32,503 bases of DNA from Syntrophaceae bacterium UBA2208 (GTDB lineage: Bacteria > Desulfobacterota > BSN033 > UBA1163): contig DCUS01000117.1 in assembly GCA_002327885.1 (NCBI GenBank), forward strand, positions 1-32,503. The letters run 5' to 3'. Below the pieces are notes generated by a model, which was given only the letters and a program-made list of their open reading frames with translations, was not told where the DNA came from and ran no database searches. Position numbers and translations under genes: made by a program. Shown piece after piece: positions 24,103 to 31,417 of the stretch. Position 1 is the first letter of the stretch; every line of letters begins with the position of its first letter.

Positions 24103-26598
24103 TTATTCCAATTTGATTACTTTACATTGGGCAAGAGATTCTTCTTCCAAACCCAATATGGCTCCGACGATCTCGATCGGTTTTGCCGTTCTTCCCTTCG
24201 CCTTTCGAATCACCAGCTCCACACCCCACTGGGGTTCCCCTTCTGATTTTTCTTTAATTTCTATCTTTTCGATCAATGGCCGGATGTCCACACTCCTCTT
24301 TTTTCCATCTCTCTCCTGGTGGATCAAAAATTCTTTTTCACCCAAAACCTTTTTAATCTGCGGGATCGCCTCTTCTTTGGGAATGAGGTGATCCAATGGT
24401 ATCCAGTAGACAGATGGATGCAGCAAGGAGGAGAGATGGAAAAAGATTGGCACCTCTTTCGCTTCAATGATCTCAATACCGGATGGCAGGATCTGATTGA
24501 GCCTCCCCATGACTTCAGAAGGAGTGATGTTTCCCTCACACTCCATATCAACGAACTCGGCCAGACTTTCCATTCCGACCGGAAGGGCTGTAGCGAAAAT
24601 AATCCTGGGCATTGGATGAAACCCCTCAGAGTAGGAAAGGGGAAACTCCGCTCTCAAGGAAGCACGATAGAATAGATGCGCAAGCTCCAGATGGCTTAGA
24701 AAGCGCAAATTCCCTCCCTTCCTGAATTTTAATCGAATCTTTTTCTTTATCCCTTTTTTCCGGACATCCTTCTTTTTGTTTCTTTCCAGAACTTCCCTTT
24801 CTCCCGGATCACCCTCTCTTATGAGGAGGGCTTCCCCCTTACAAACCCCACACCGGTGACAATTCCCTTTCACACAGGGAGGGCTGATTTTCTCATCAAG
24901 CCCTTTCTGATATTCCTCCCAAAGATATTGAGCATTTATCCCTGTTTCGACAAAAGACCATGGAAGGGTATCCTTAAATTCTCTCTTTTTGGTATAGGAA
25001 TCCATTTCCAGTTCTGCCTTTTCAAAAGCTGCTTTCCACAGGGGGAAATGAAATTGATCGCTCCAGCCGTCGAAACGACATCCTAATCGATAGGCCTCCA
25101 CTAAAACCCTGGAAAGTCTCCGATCCCCCATCGAAAAGATTCCCTCCAAAAAACTGAGAGGAGGGTCTTGCCATTTGAAACGAAGGTTGTTTTTCTTGAT
25201 GCCATCCCCTAAAAAACGAATTTTTTCGTTCATCTCCTCCAATGGGATTTGGGATTCCCACTGGAATGGAGTGTGGGGTTTTGGAACAAAGGTGGAGACA
25301 CTCACATTGATGTGTGGATGGATTTTCTGCTTCGCCCCCAAGGAAGCGATCTTTCTGGACAGGTCGAGAATTCCTCTCAAATCTTCATCTTTCTCTGTTG
25401 GAAGTCCCATCATAAAGTAAAGTTTGATGTTCTTCCAACCTTTTGAGAAGAGATCTGAAATACCCTGGAAGAGAACGGCTTCATCCAGTTCCTTATTGAT
25501 CACCCTTCGAAGTCGTTCTGTTCCAGCCTCCGGGGCAATTGTAAATCCTGTCTTTCTGACCCGTTTCACTTCTTCTGCCAGATGTCCTACAACACTTTCA
25601 ATCCTTAAAGAGGGAAAAGAGACAGCCACCTTCTTTGATTCATATCGATCCATCAGATCAGAGAGAAGAGACCCGATGGAAGAGTAGTCCCCGGCGCTAA
25701 GAGAGAGCAAAGAAAGTTCTTCATAGCCTGTTTGCTTGAGGGAGGCATTGAGAATCTCATGAATGACCTCTGGACTTCTCTCGCGATACGGCCGATGGAT
25801 GAAACCGGCCTCACAGAAGCGGCATCCCCTTTTGCAGCCTCTTGCAATCTCGACACTGAGGCGGTCATGAACCACCTTCATATAAGGGACGATGGGACAG
25901 GTGGGGAAGGAAGTCTGATTGATATCGGAGACCACTCTTTTACGAATTTTTTGCCCCTCCCTGTGCAAGCTGGGAACATAGATTCCATCTAATTGAGAGA
26001 GGGATTTCAAAAAATCTTCCTTCTTTGCCCTGGCCTCCCTCCTTGCGGCTCCCTTCCATTGAGATGCGAGATCGCAAATATCCAGAACGACCTCTTCCCC
26101 ATCTCCAATGACCATGGCATCAAAAAAATCAGCAACGGGAACTGGATTAAAGGTTAAAGGTCCTCCGGCGATGATCAAAGGAAACCGCTCATCCCGGTCT
26201 TTTGAGAAGAGAGGTATGTTGGAGAGGTCAAGCATGTTGAGGACATTGGTATAGCAGAGTTCATATTGAAGAGAGAAGCCCACGATATCGAATTGATTGA
26301 GCGGTGTGGAGGATTCGAGAGAAGAGAGAGGAATCTTTTTATTTCTTAAAACTTTCTCCATATCCCCCCAGGGAGCAAAAACCCTTTCGCAGGCAACCCC
26401 TTTTTTTGAATTTAAAATATAATAAAGGATCTGGATCCCCAGATGAGACATTCCTACTTCATAGACATCCGGGAAGGCCAGACAGAATTTTAATTTCACC
26501 TCGGCCGGGTCTTTTATAATCGAATGGACCTCCTGACCGAGATACCTGACAGGTTTTGAAACGAGAGAGAGAAATTCTTTCAATTCGTCACCGTTCAT
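24103..26598 (-). CDS. Fused radical-SAM protein (B12-binding-like/radical SAM plus DUF2344)
   Basis: The 831-residue protein joins two families that are separate genes in many bacteria. Residues 1-240 resemble the B12-binding-like N-domain of methylthiotransferase-type radical SAM proteins (FPDVYEVGMSHLGIQILY, IIAGGPLTFNPVP). Residues 245-480 are the radical-SAM core with C255, C259 and C262 in RGCKRGCRFC. A cysteine-rich knot C575-C580-C583-C586 follows. Residues 619-831 match the radical-SAM-linked DUF2344 family (RFLSHLELAHLFYRA, YSEGFHPMPRI). I know these as the TIGR03960 and TIGR03936 families; their reaction is not established. It precedes rng and the rplU block, a conserved context that hints at RNA or ribosome modification (inference). 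A GGGGG ribosome binding site precedes the ATG. Confidence 0.9.
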   Translation of the reverse strand: MNGDELKEFLSLVSKPVRYLGQEVHSIIKDPAEVKLKFCLAFPDVYEVGMSHLGIQILYYILNSKKGVACERVFAPWGDMEKVLRNKKIPLSSLESSTPLNQFDIVGFSLQYELCYTNVLNMLDLSNIPLFSKDRDERFPLIIAGGPLTFNPVPVADFFDAMVIGDGEEVVLDICDLASQWKGAARREARAKKEDFLKSLSQLDGIYVPSLHREGQKIRKRVVSDINQTSFPTCPIVPYMKVVHDRLSVEIARGCKRGCRFCEAGFIHRPYRERSPEVIHEILNASLKQTGYEELSLLSLSAGDYSSIGSLLSDLMDRYESKKVAVSFPSLRIESVVGHLAEEVKRVRKTGFTIAPEAGTERLRRVINKELDEAVLFQGISDLFSKGWKNIKLYFMMGLPTEKDEDLRGILDLSRKIASLGAKQKIHPHINVSVSTFVPKPHTPFQWESQIPLEEMNEKIRFLGDGIKKNNLRFKWQDPPLSFLEGIFSMGDRRLSRVLVEAYRLGCRFDGWSDQFHFPLWKAAFEKAELEMDSYTKKREFKDTLPWSFVETGINAQYLWEEYQKGLDEKISPPCVKGNCHRCGVCKGEALLIREGDPGEREVLERNKKKDVRKKGIKKKIRLKFRKGGNLRFLSHLELAHLFYRASLRAEFPLSYSEGFHPMPRIIFATALPVGMESLAEFVDMECEGNITPSEVMGRLNQILPSGIEIIEAKEVPIFFHLSSLLHPSVYWIPLDHLIPKEEAIPQIKKVLGEKEFLIHQERDGKKRSVDIRPLIEKIEIKEKSEGEPQWGVELVIRKAKGRTAKPIEIVGAILGLEEESLAQCKVIKLE

Positions 26599-26632
26599 TC
26601 AAATCCCCCTCTGCGAAGAGAGTATGTCACAA

Positions 26633-26725
26633 TGTCATTGCGAGGGAGTGAAACGACTGAAGTAATCTCGTAATTCATTTAAAAAATAGAGATTGCCACG
26701 CTCCCTTGGGTCGCTCGCAAAGACA
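26633..26725. repeat. Degenerate long inverted repeat (TGTCATTGCGAGG ... CGCAAAGACA)
   Basis: The left arm runs TGTCATTGCGAGGGAG to AGTAATCTC and the right arm GAGATTGCCACGCTCCC to GCTCGCAAAGACA, around a short AT-rich centre. The ends pair well and the middles poorly. The layout matches the core of the element at 14197-14266. It occupies the divergent region between the radical-SAM gene and the B12 operon. Confidence 0.7.
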
Positions 26726-26844
26726 AAAAGGAATTACGACACTGTCTTTGAGGGGGGGGATGTAACCGTCATGAAACATTTATGTTATTAAAAATACTAT
26801 AATATTGCTTGTCTGTCAATTTTACAGGAAAATGCCAAAAAAAG

Positions 26845-26871
26845 TTGACATCCTCTTAAAAATTGTGATAT
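26845..26871 (+). promoter_or_regulatory. Promoter ahead of the cobalamin riboswitch
   Basis: A perfect -35 box TTGACA (26845-26850) is followed by the -10-like TGATAT (26866-26871) after a short 15-base spacer. The -10 is weak, but the position, 20 bases before the riboswitch begins, is right for this transcript. Confidence 0.5.
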
Positions 26872-26890
26872 GAAGAGATAAAAATAGATC

Positions 26891-27113
26891 CGTGTTCAGG
26901 TGGCTTGAAGCCGAAAAGGGAACCCCGTGAGAATCGGGGACGGCCACGCCGCTGTAATCGGGGACGAAACCTGCCAGATCCACTATCTGAAACCCAAGCT
27001 CGTTGAAGGGGCAAAAGATGGGAAGGGGCAGGGAGGTCCGAAAGTTGAGGAAGATTTCGGACCGCAGTAGGATGATCCGTAAGCCAGAAAACCTGCCTGA
27101 ATGCGCTTCACAA
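26891..27113 (+). ncRNA. Cobalamin (adenosylcobalamin) riboswitch
   Basis: The conserved core is visible: AAGGGAACCCCGTGAGAATC, then GGGGACGGCCACGCCGCTGTAA, and near the 3' side AAGCCAGAAAACCTGCC. The ends TTCAGGT (26895-26901) and ACCTGCCTGAA (27091-27101) pair to close the structure. Cobalamin riboswitches bind B12 and shut down the gene behind them. Here the gene set downstream is tonB-btuFCD, which is B12 uptake, so sensor and function agree. An intrinsic terminator about 40 bases downstream gives a transcription-termination output. Confidence 0.95.
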
Positions 27114-27152
27114 TAGGTCTTCGATGGAGGACAGTGAAGGTTGCGGTGAGAT

Positions 27153-27189
27153 AAAACCCAGTCTTTCATTCGAAGGCTGGGTTTTTTTT
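27153..27189 (+). terminator. Riboswitch-controlled intrinsic terminator before tonB
   Basis: AAAACCCAG (27153-27161) pairs with CTGGGTTTT (27177-27185), extended inward by CTT/AAG pairs, and the stem runs into eight T residues (27182-27189). The tonB ribosome binding site follows at once. A possible anti-terminator is CTTCGA (27119-27124) pairing with TCGAAG (27170-27175), which would break the terminator stem; this pairing is inferred. Confidence 0.88.
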
Positions 27190-27202
27190 AGGTGTTTTGG
27201 AC

Positions 27203-28033
27203 ATGAACGGAAATTTGAACCTCAAAATCTTTTTGTCCTTTTCGCTGGGGCTCCATCTTCTCCTTTTTTCTATCTCGTCCCTATTATTTCCAGACTTTAA
27301 AATCAATAGACTTCGAACCCTTAATATTGAGGTTTCCTTTTTACCATTGATCTCTGAAAAGAAAGAAGTATCAAAAAGTATTTCCGCCCCCAAGAAACGC
27401 CTGCAGCCTTCGCCCTCCGAAGCAATGCGTCTGCAGAGGACGGACGAAACGCCCCCTCCTGACGTCCCGGTACAAATCGCCACTCAAGATCAAAGGGTGT
27501 TAACCCATAAGGAGGAAAAAGAGGCGCCGGATGATAAAAAGGAACAGGAATCCGACCCGCTTTTTCTCAAACCTGAAAATAAAGTCATTCCCATCGGCGC
27601 TCCCTCAAACGTAACCTCCGAAAATGCCTACAGGGAAAGCGAAAATAAGAATGAACAAGGAATCACCTTGGGATGGGGTCTGAACCCCCATCCTGAAATC
27701 GGTTTTCCTGAAAAAACACAGGCGGCCATGTCCCCTCCGCCCCTTTCCTATGAAGAAGCCCTCTTTGATCAACCCAGATATGATGAGAATCCAAAGCCTA
27801 TTTACCCTCCAGAGGCGAGGAAAAAAAGATACGAAGGAGAGGTTATTTTAAGAGTGGAAGTCCTCCAAAACGGCCGGGTCGGGCAGGTCGATGTAAAAAA
27901 ATCTTCCGGTTATGATTTGCTTGACCGTTCCGCTCTTAAAGCGGTGAAACAGTGGAAATTTGTTCCCGCCAAGAAAGGGGAAAAGGCCATTCCACTTTGG
28001 GTAAATATCCCTGTCAAGTTTCAGCTCCAATGA
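27203..28033 (+). CDS. tonB: TonB-family energy-transducing protein
   Basis: TonB couples the inner-membrane proton motive force to outer-membrane transporters such as BtuB. The 276-residue protein has an N-terminal membrane anchor (residues 8-28, IFLSFSLGLHLLLFSISSLLF) and a long charged, proline-containing periplasmic spacer. The C-terminal TonB domain (about 190-276) includes YPPEARKKRYEGEVILRVEVL and SALKAVKQWKFVPA. The ATG at 27203 has AGGTG 8 bases upstream; a TTG at 27197 is too close to it. No exbB or exbD is nearby, so it must share those partners with other loci. It is the first gene of the riboswitch operon, suggesting a TonB dedicated to B12 import. Confidence 0.92.
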   Translation: MNGNLNLKIFLSFSLGLHLLLFSISSLLFPDFKINRLRTLNIEVSFLPLISEKKEVSKSISAPKKRLQPSPSEAMRLQRTDETPPPDVPVQIATQDQRVLTHKEEKEAPDDKKEQESDPLFLKPENKVIPIGAPSNVTSENAYRESENKNEQGITLGWGLNPHPEIGFPEKTQAAMSPPPLSYEEALFDQPRYDENPKPIYPPEARKKRYEGEVILRVEVLQNGRVGQVDVKKSSGYDLLDRSALKAVKQWKFVPAKKGEKAIPLWVNIPVKFQLQ

Positions 28034-28944
28034 AAAACCATCTGATCAAAACAATCTTATTGTCGTCTCTGTTCATATTGATCGGGGCATCGCTATCCAA
28101 CCCGGGTGCCCTTCCGATTAAAGATGAAGTGGGAAGAGAGGTGAGCCTCCTTTTTCCTCCAAAAAGAATTGTTTCATTAGCCCCCAATATCACCGAAATT
28201 CTCTTTAATCTTGGACTCGATGAAGAGATCGTCGGGGTCTCCATTCATTGTAACTTCCCTGAAAAGGCCAAAAACAGAGTCCAGGTGGGAAGTTATATCA
28301 GCCTTGATTTTGAAAAGATCATCTCTCTCAACCCTGACTTGATCATCGCGACGGGAGCCGGGAACACACGGGACATGGTGGATCGTTTGGAGAAATTAGG
28401 TTTTAAAACTTATGTGATCTTCCCAAAAAATTTTGATGATATTCTCCAAAGTATCGGCCACATCGGTCAGGTGACGAATCGGGAAGCCCAGGCAAGGGTC
28501 ATCATCGAGGGGATGAGGAAAAGAAAGCAGAGAGTGGTTGAACTCACCCGGGGTCTTTCCCTGCCCAAAGTTTTTATCCAGATTGGGGAGGCTCCGATGG
28601 TGACCGTGGGAAAAGGCAGTTTTGCAGATGACCTGATCCGCATCGCTGGGGGTGAAAATATTGCAGGAAGAGAAAAAGAGTTGTATCCTCGATTTGGAAT
28701 GGAGGAGATTCTGAAAAGATCTCCGGAGGTGATTATCATCAGTTCGATGAATCCCAAAGGTGATTATCAGAAGATCCTCCGCGAATGGACTCGTTGGAAG
28801 ACGATCCCGGCGGTCAAAAATGGTCGTATCCACCTGGTTGACTCTGACCTGCTTGATCGGCCATCGCCCCGCATCATCGATGGACTGGAGGAAATTGCCA
28901 GAGTCCTCCATCCCGAAAGGTTTAAAAAACCAATGCAAAATTAG
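28030..28944 (+). CDS. btuF: Periplasmic vitamin B12-binding protein (BtuF-type)
   Basis: This ABC-importer substrate-binding protein captures cobalamin in the periplasm and passes it to BtuCD. It has a signal peptide (KNHLIKTILLSSLFILIGASLS), then the class III binding-protein fold: KRIVSLAPNITEILFNLGL, VGVSIHCNFPEKAKNRVQVGSY, LNPDLIIA and, near the end, WKTIPAVKNGRIHLVDSDLLDRPSPRIIDGLE. The length is 304 residues. Its ATG overlaps the tonB stop (ATGA). The riboswitch upstream supports B12 over iron-siderophore as the ligand; sequence alone would allow either. Confidence 0.93.
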   Translation: MKNHLIKTILLSSLFILIGASLSNPGALPIKDEVGREVSLLFPPKRIVSLAPNITEILFNLGLDEEIVGVSIHCNFPEKAKNRVQVGSYISLDFEKIISLNPDLIIATGAGNTRDMVDRLEKLGFKTYVIFPKNFDDILQSIGHIGQVTNREAQARVIIEGMRKRKQRVVELTRGLSLPKVFIQIGEAPMVTVGKGSFADDLIRIAGGENIAGREKELYPRFGMEEILKRSPEVIIISSMNPKGDYQKILREWTRWKTIPAVKNGRIHLVDSDLLDRPSPRIIDGLEEIARVLHPERFKKPMQN

Positions 28945-29017
28945 CATTGCAAAGTTAATGACCAGTAATATGGCACGATAAATGAGAAATGCTAAACACT
29001 AATTTTGCAATTTGCAA
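28934..29017. repeat. AT-rich inverted repeat spanning the btuF stop codon and btuC leader
   Basis: TGCAAAATTAG (28934-28944), which includes the btuF stop, is perfectly complementary to CTAATTTTGCA (28999-29009). A second pair, ATTGCAAA near 28946 and TTTGCAAT near 29010, is also present. The two pairs cannot all form at once, so alternative folds between btuF and btuC are possible. Confidence 0.55.
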
Positions 29018-29026
29018 TAATGGTCT

Positions 29027-30058
29027 ATGAAGCTCATCACCCCTAAAAGAGTCATCACCATCTCCATTCTTCTCGGCCTCCTCCTCATCCTGGTCATTCT
29101 CGTTTCCATCACCGTGGGAAGCGTAAAGGTCCCGCCTTTGCGATCCATCCGCATTCTCTTCCAGTCTATTCTCGGCCTAAAAGGAGCGGGAAGCGAGACG
29201 GAACGGACCATCATTCTCTCCCTCAGGCTTCCCAGAGCCATTCTGGCAGGCTTTGTAGGAGCAGGCCTCTCTGTGGCAGGGGCTACCTTTCAGGCCCTTC
29301 TGAGAAACCCCCTGGCCGATCCCTATATTCTCGGGGTCTCGAGCGGAGCTGCCGTGGGCGCCATTATTGCTATTCTCTTGGGATTGAGCGCCTCCTCGCT
29401 GGGTCTTCCTCTCGCTTCATTTTTAGGGGCGCTCCTGACCATCCTGGTTGTCTTTTATTTCGGAAGGCAGGACGGGAAGATTCATCCCAATACGCTTTTA
29501 TTGGCAGGGGTGATCATCGGTTCCTTTCTCTCGGCTCTGATCATGTTCTTCATCTCTGTCTCTCAGAAAGAGGAACTCCATACGATCATCTTCTGGTTGA
29601 TGGGAGATTTCAGTTTCTCCAGTCCCCGATCGATCTTGATCATCCTCCCTTACGTTTTATTAGGCATCTTCCTGCTTTACCTTCGCTCCCGCCATCTAAA
29701 CCTCATCCTTTCAGGAGAAGAAAATGCTGTCCAGTTAGGAGTGCCCGTGGAGAAATTGAAACTGGTTTCCTATCTCTGCGCTTCTTTGATCACTGCGGCG
29801 TCGGTCTCCGTATGCGGTCTGATCGGATTCGTAGGTTTGATCATCCCGCATTCTGCGCGGCTGATCTTCGGTCCTGACCACCGCCTCCTCATCCCCTCGT
29901 CAGCACTGGTTGGCGCTTCCTTCCTCATCGCCTCGGATACCTTTGCAAGAACAATTCTCGCGCCTACGGAGTTACCGGTCGGGGTGATCACAGCCGCCTT
30001 TGGAGGGCCTTTCTTCATCTATCTCTTAAGGACGAGAAAGGTGGTCAAGACATTATGA
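29027..30058 (+). CDS. btuC: Vitamin B12 ABC transporter permease (BtuC/FecCD family)
   Basis: BtuC forms the inner-membrane channel for cobalamin. The 343-residue protein has about ten hydrophobic segments and the family motif AGATFQALLRNPLADPYILGVSSGAAVGA, plus GLIGFVGLIIPHSARLI and the coupling-helix region GPDHRLLIP. No clear ribosome binding site precedes the ATG, which is unusual for this window. Its stop overlaps the btuD start (ATGA), so the permease and ATPase are coupled. Confidence 0.94.
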   Translation: MKLITPKRVITISILLGLLLILVILVSITVGSVKVPPLRSIRILFQSILGLKGAGSETERTIILSLRLPRAILAGFVGAGLSVAGATFQALLRNPLADPYILGVSSGAAVGAIIAILLGLSASSLGLPLASFLGALLTILVVFYFGRQDGKIHPNTLLLAGVIIGSFLSALIMFFISVSQKEELHTIIFWLMGDFSFSSPRSILIILPYVLLGIFLLYLRSRHLNLILSGEENAVQLGVPVEKLKLVSYLCASLITAASVSVCGLIGFVGLIIPHSARLIFGPDHRLLIPSSALVGASFLIASDTFARTILAPTELPVGVITAAFGGPFFIYLLRTRKVVKTL

Positions 30059-30834
30059 TTGAAGTCCATTCCGTCTCCTTCCGTTATCACGAAAATTGGG
30101 TCCTCGAGAATATTTCTTTTCGAGTGGAGAAGGGAGAATTTGTGGGAGTGATCGGCCCGAATGGTTCCGGGAAAACCACTCTATTAAAAATCCTCTATCG
30201 TCTTCTCTCCCCTCAGAAGGGAGAGATTCTCTTTGAGCTTGTTCCCATGAAGAAGATGGATCGAGCCGATATCGCCAAAAGAATTGCTGTGGTGGCTCAA
30301 GAGACCCATCTCCTCTTCCCTTTCAGTGTCCTTGAGACCGTCCTGATGGGAAGATCTCCTCATCTCGGGCATCTCATGTTTGAAAGCGAAAAGGACATGG
30401 AGATTGCAAAAAAAGCAATGGAGTGGACGGAGATACTTCCGTTTTCTGAAAGATCCATGGATGAACTTTCCGGCGGAGAAAGAAAAAGGGTCTTCATCGC
30501 CAGGGCCTTAGCTCAGGAGCCGGAAGTCATTCTTCTGGACGAACCCACGGCCAACTTAGATATTCATCACCAGATGGACTTTCTCGATCTCATCCTCACT
30601 CTCAACCGGGAGAAAGGCCTGACCATTGTCATGGCCTCCCATGACATAAACATCGCCTCTGAATTTTGTGATCGGCTCATTCTTCTTCGGGGAGGAGGGA
30701 TTTATAGGGCAGGAACTCCGGATCAAGTCATCACTAAAGAAAATATTGAGAACGTTTACGGCTGTGAGGTTTGGGTGGACCAGAATCCATTTTCGGGGAT
30801 GCCCCGAATCAGCCTATTGAAAAAGGGAGGTTGA
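30055..30834 (+). CDS. btuD: Vitamin B12 ABC transporter ATPase (BtuD)
   Basis: BtuD powers cobalamin import by ATP hydrolysis at the cytoplasmic face of BtuC. The 259-residue protein has Walker A GPNGSGKTT (34-42), the Q-loop AQETHLLFPF, the signature LSGGE (138-142), Walker B VILLDE (158-163) with the D-loop NLD, and the switch histidine H196 (ASHD). The length and C-terminus look complete. A threonine ammonia-lyase fragment begins in another frame exactly at its stop codon. Confidence 0.95.
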   Translation: MIEVHSVSFRYHENWVLENISFRVEKGEFVGVIGPNGSGKTTLLKILYRLLSPQKGEILFELVPMKKMDRADIAKRIAVVAQETHLLFPFSVLETVLMGRSPHLGHLMFESEKDMEIAKKAMEWTEILPFSERSMDELSGGERKRVFIARALAQEPEVILLDEPTANLDIHHQMDFLDLILTLNREKGLTIVMASHDINIASEFCDRLILLRGGGIYRAGTPDQVITKENIENVYGCEVWVDQNPFSGMPRISLLKKGG

Positions 30835-30985
30835 TCACCATCGCTCCCATAAAAAGGCTGCCCAAAATATCCTCATTGGATTCTCAAAGGTGATCCTGGT
30901 GTTGGAGACGGGTGGTTCAGACCACATCCGAGAGATCAAAAAAGGATTAAAAGAGAAGGGATATTCTCTCCAGGTGCTGAGTTAA
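30833..30985 (+). pseudogene. Decayed C-terminal ACT-domain fragment of a threonine ammonia-lyase
   Basis: The frame ending at TAA 30983-30985 encodes 50 residues that include HHRSHKK, IGFSKVILVLETGGSDHI and REIKKGLKEKGYSLQVLS. This is the pattern of the C-terminal ACT domain of biodegradative-type threonine dehydratases (IlvA/TdcB, LETRGxEHIxEI...L...GY). There is no start codon or ribosome binding site. The frame overlaps the btuD stop, and an in-frame stop lies 5 codons upstream (30818-30820), so the catalytic part is gone. It looks like a relic left by a deletion or rearrangement behind the B12 operon. Confidence 0.65.
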
Positions 30986-31008
30986 AATTTCCATACCCGT
31001 TGATACGT

Positions 31009-31160
31009 TCGACGGCTCCAACCCAAGATTTTTAAGTCAGAGTAAAAAGCGCCGCTCAGTATCAACCCTGAGCGGTCGGCTGAGACTTCGGCGAGCTCAA
31101 TCGAGTGGCTCACGCCGAAGCCATACCCCTGGCTTCAGACCGTGGAGTCGAATGGGTTGA
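31009..31160. repeat. Structured non-coding element with two strong hairpins
   Basis: Within the gene-free stretch 30986-31417, hairpin one is CCGCTCAG (31052-31059) with CTGAGCGG (31068-31075). Hairpin two is CTTCGGCG (31086-31093) with CGCCGAAG (31113-31120). Flanking them, TTCGACGGCTCCAACCC (from about 31013) resembles the reverse complement of GTGGAGTCGAATGGGTTGA (31142-31160). The 3' side runs into TTTTTT (31161-31166). It may be a dispersed repeat or a structured RNA. The remainder to 31340 shows no further features. Confidence 0.6.
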
Positions 31161-31342
31161 TTTTTTCCCCCAATCTGATAAACTCATTCCATAAAAACAC
31201 CTCATCTATAACCAATAGTTGGCAGGACATACCCTATGACCTAACTACCAGATCATAAGCTAAAGAAGAAGGGTAAAATGGGTGGATGGGCGAACCCTTC
31301 CATGGCTCTCAAGCAAACTCCTAAATTTGCCTCTCAAATGTG

Positions 31343-31371
31343 TTTACAAAATCTCTCTTTAGTTGTACGAT
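31343..31371 (+). promoter_or_regulatory. Candidate promoter for the NYN-domain gene
   Basis: TTTACA (31343-31348), a 17-base spacer and TACGAT (31366-31371) give 5 of 6 and 4 of 6 matches to sigma70 boxes. The start codon is 47 bases downstream of the -10. Confidence 0.5.
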
Positions 31372-31417
31372 TGTTTCAGGCAAAGAGGTTTTAAACCTTA
31401 ATAAGGAGAGGAAAAAC

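Noticed and set aside
27124..27196. ATG GAG GAC frame inside the riboswitch leader
   Set aside because: It runs through the terminator in a different frame from tonB and has no family resemblance; it is leader RNA.
30986..31417. tRNA or other known structural RNA gene
   Set aside because: The hairpins do not form a cloverleaf and lack the conserved T-loop and anticodon arm.
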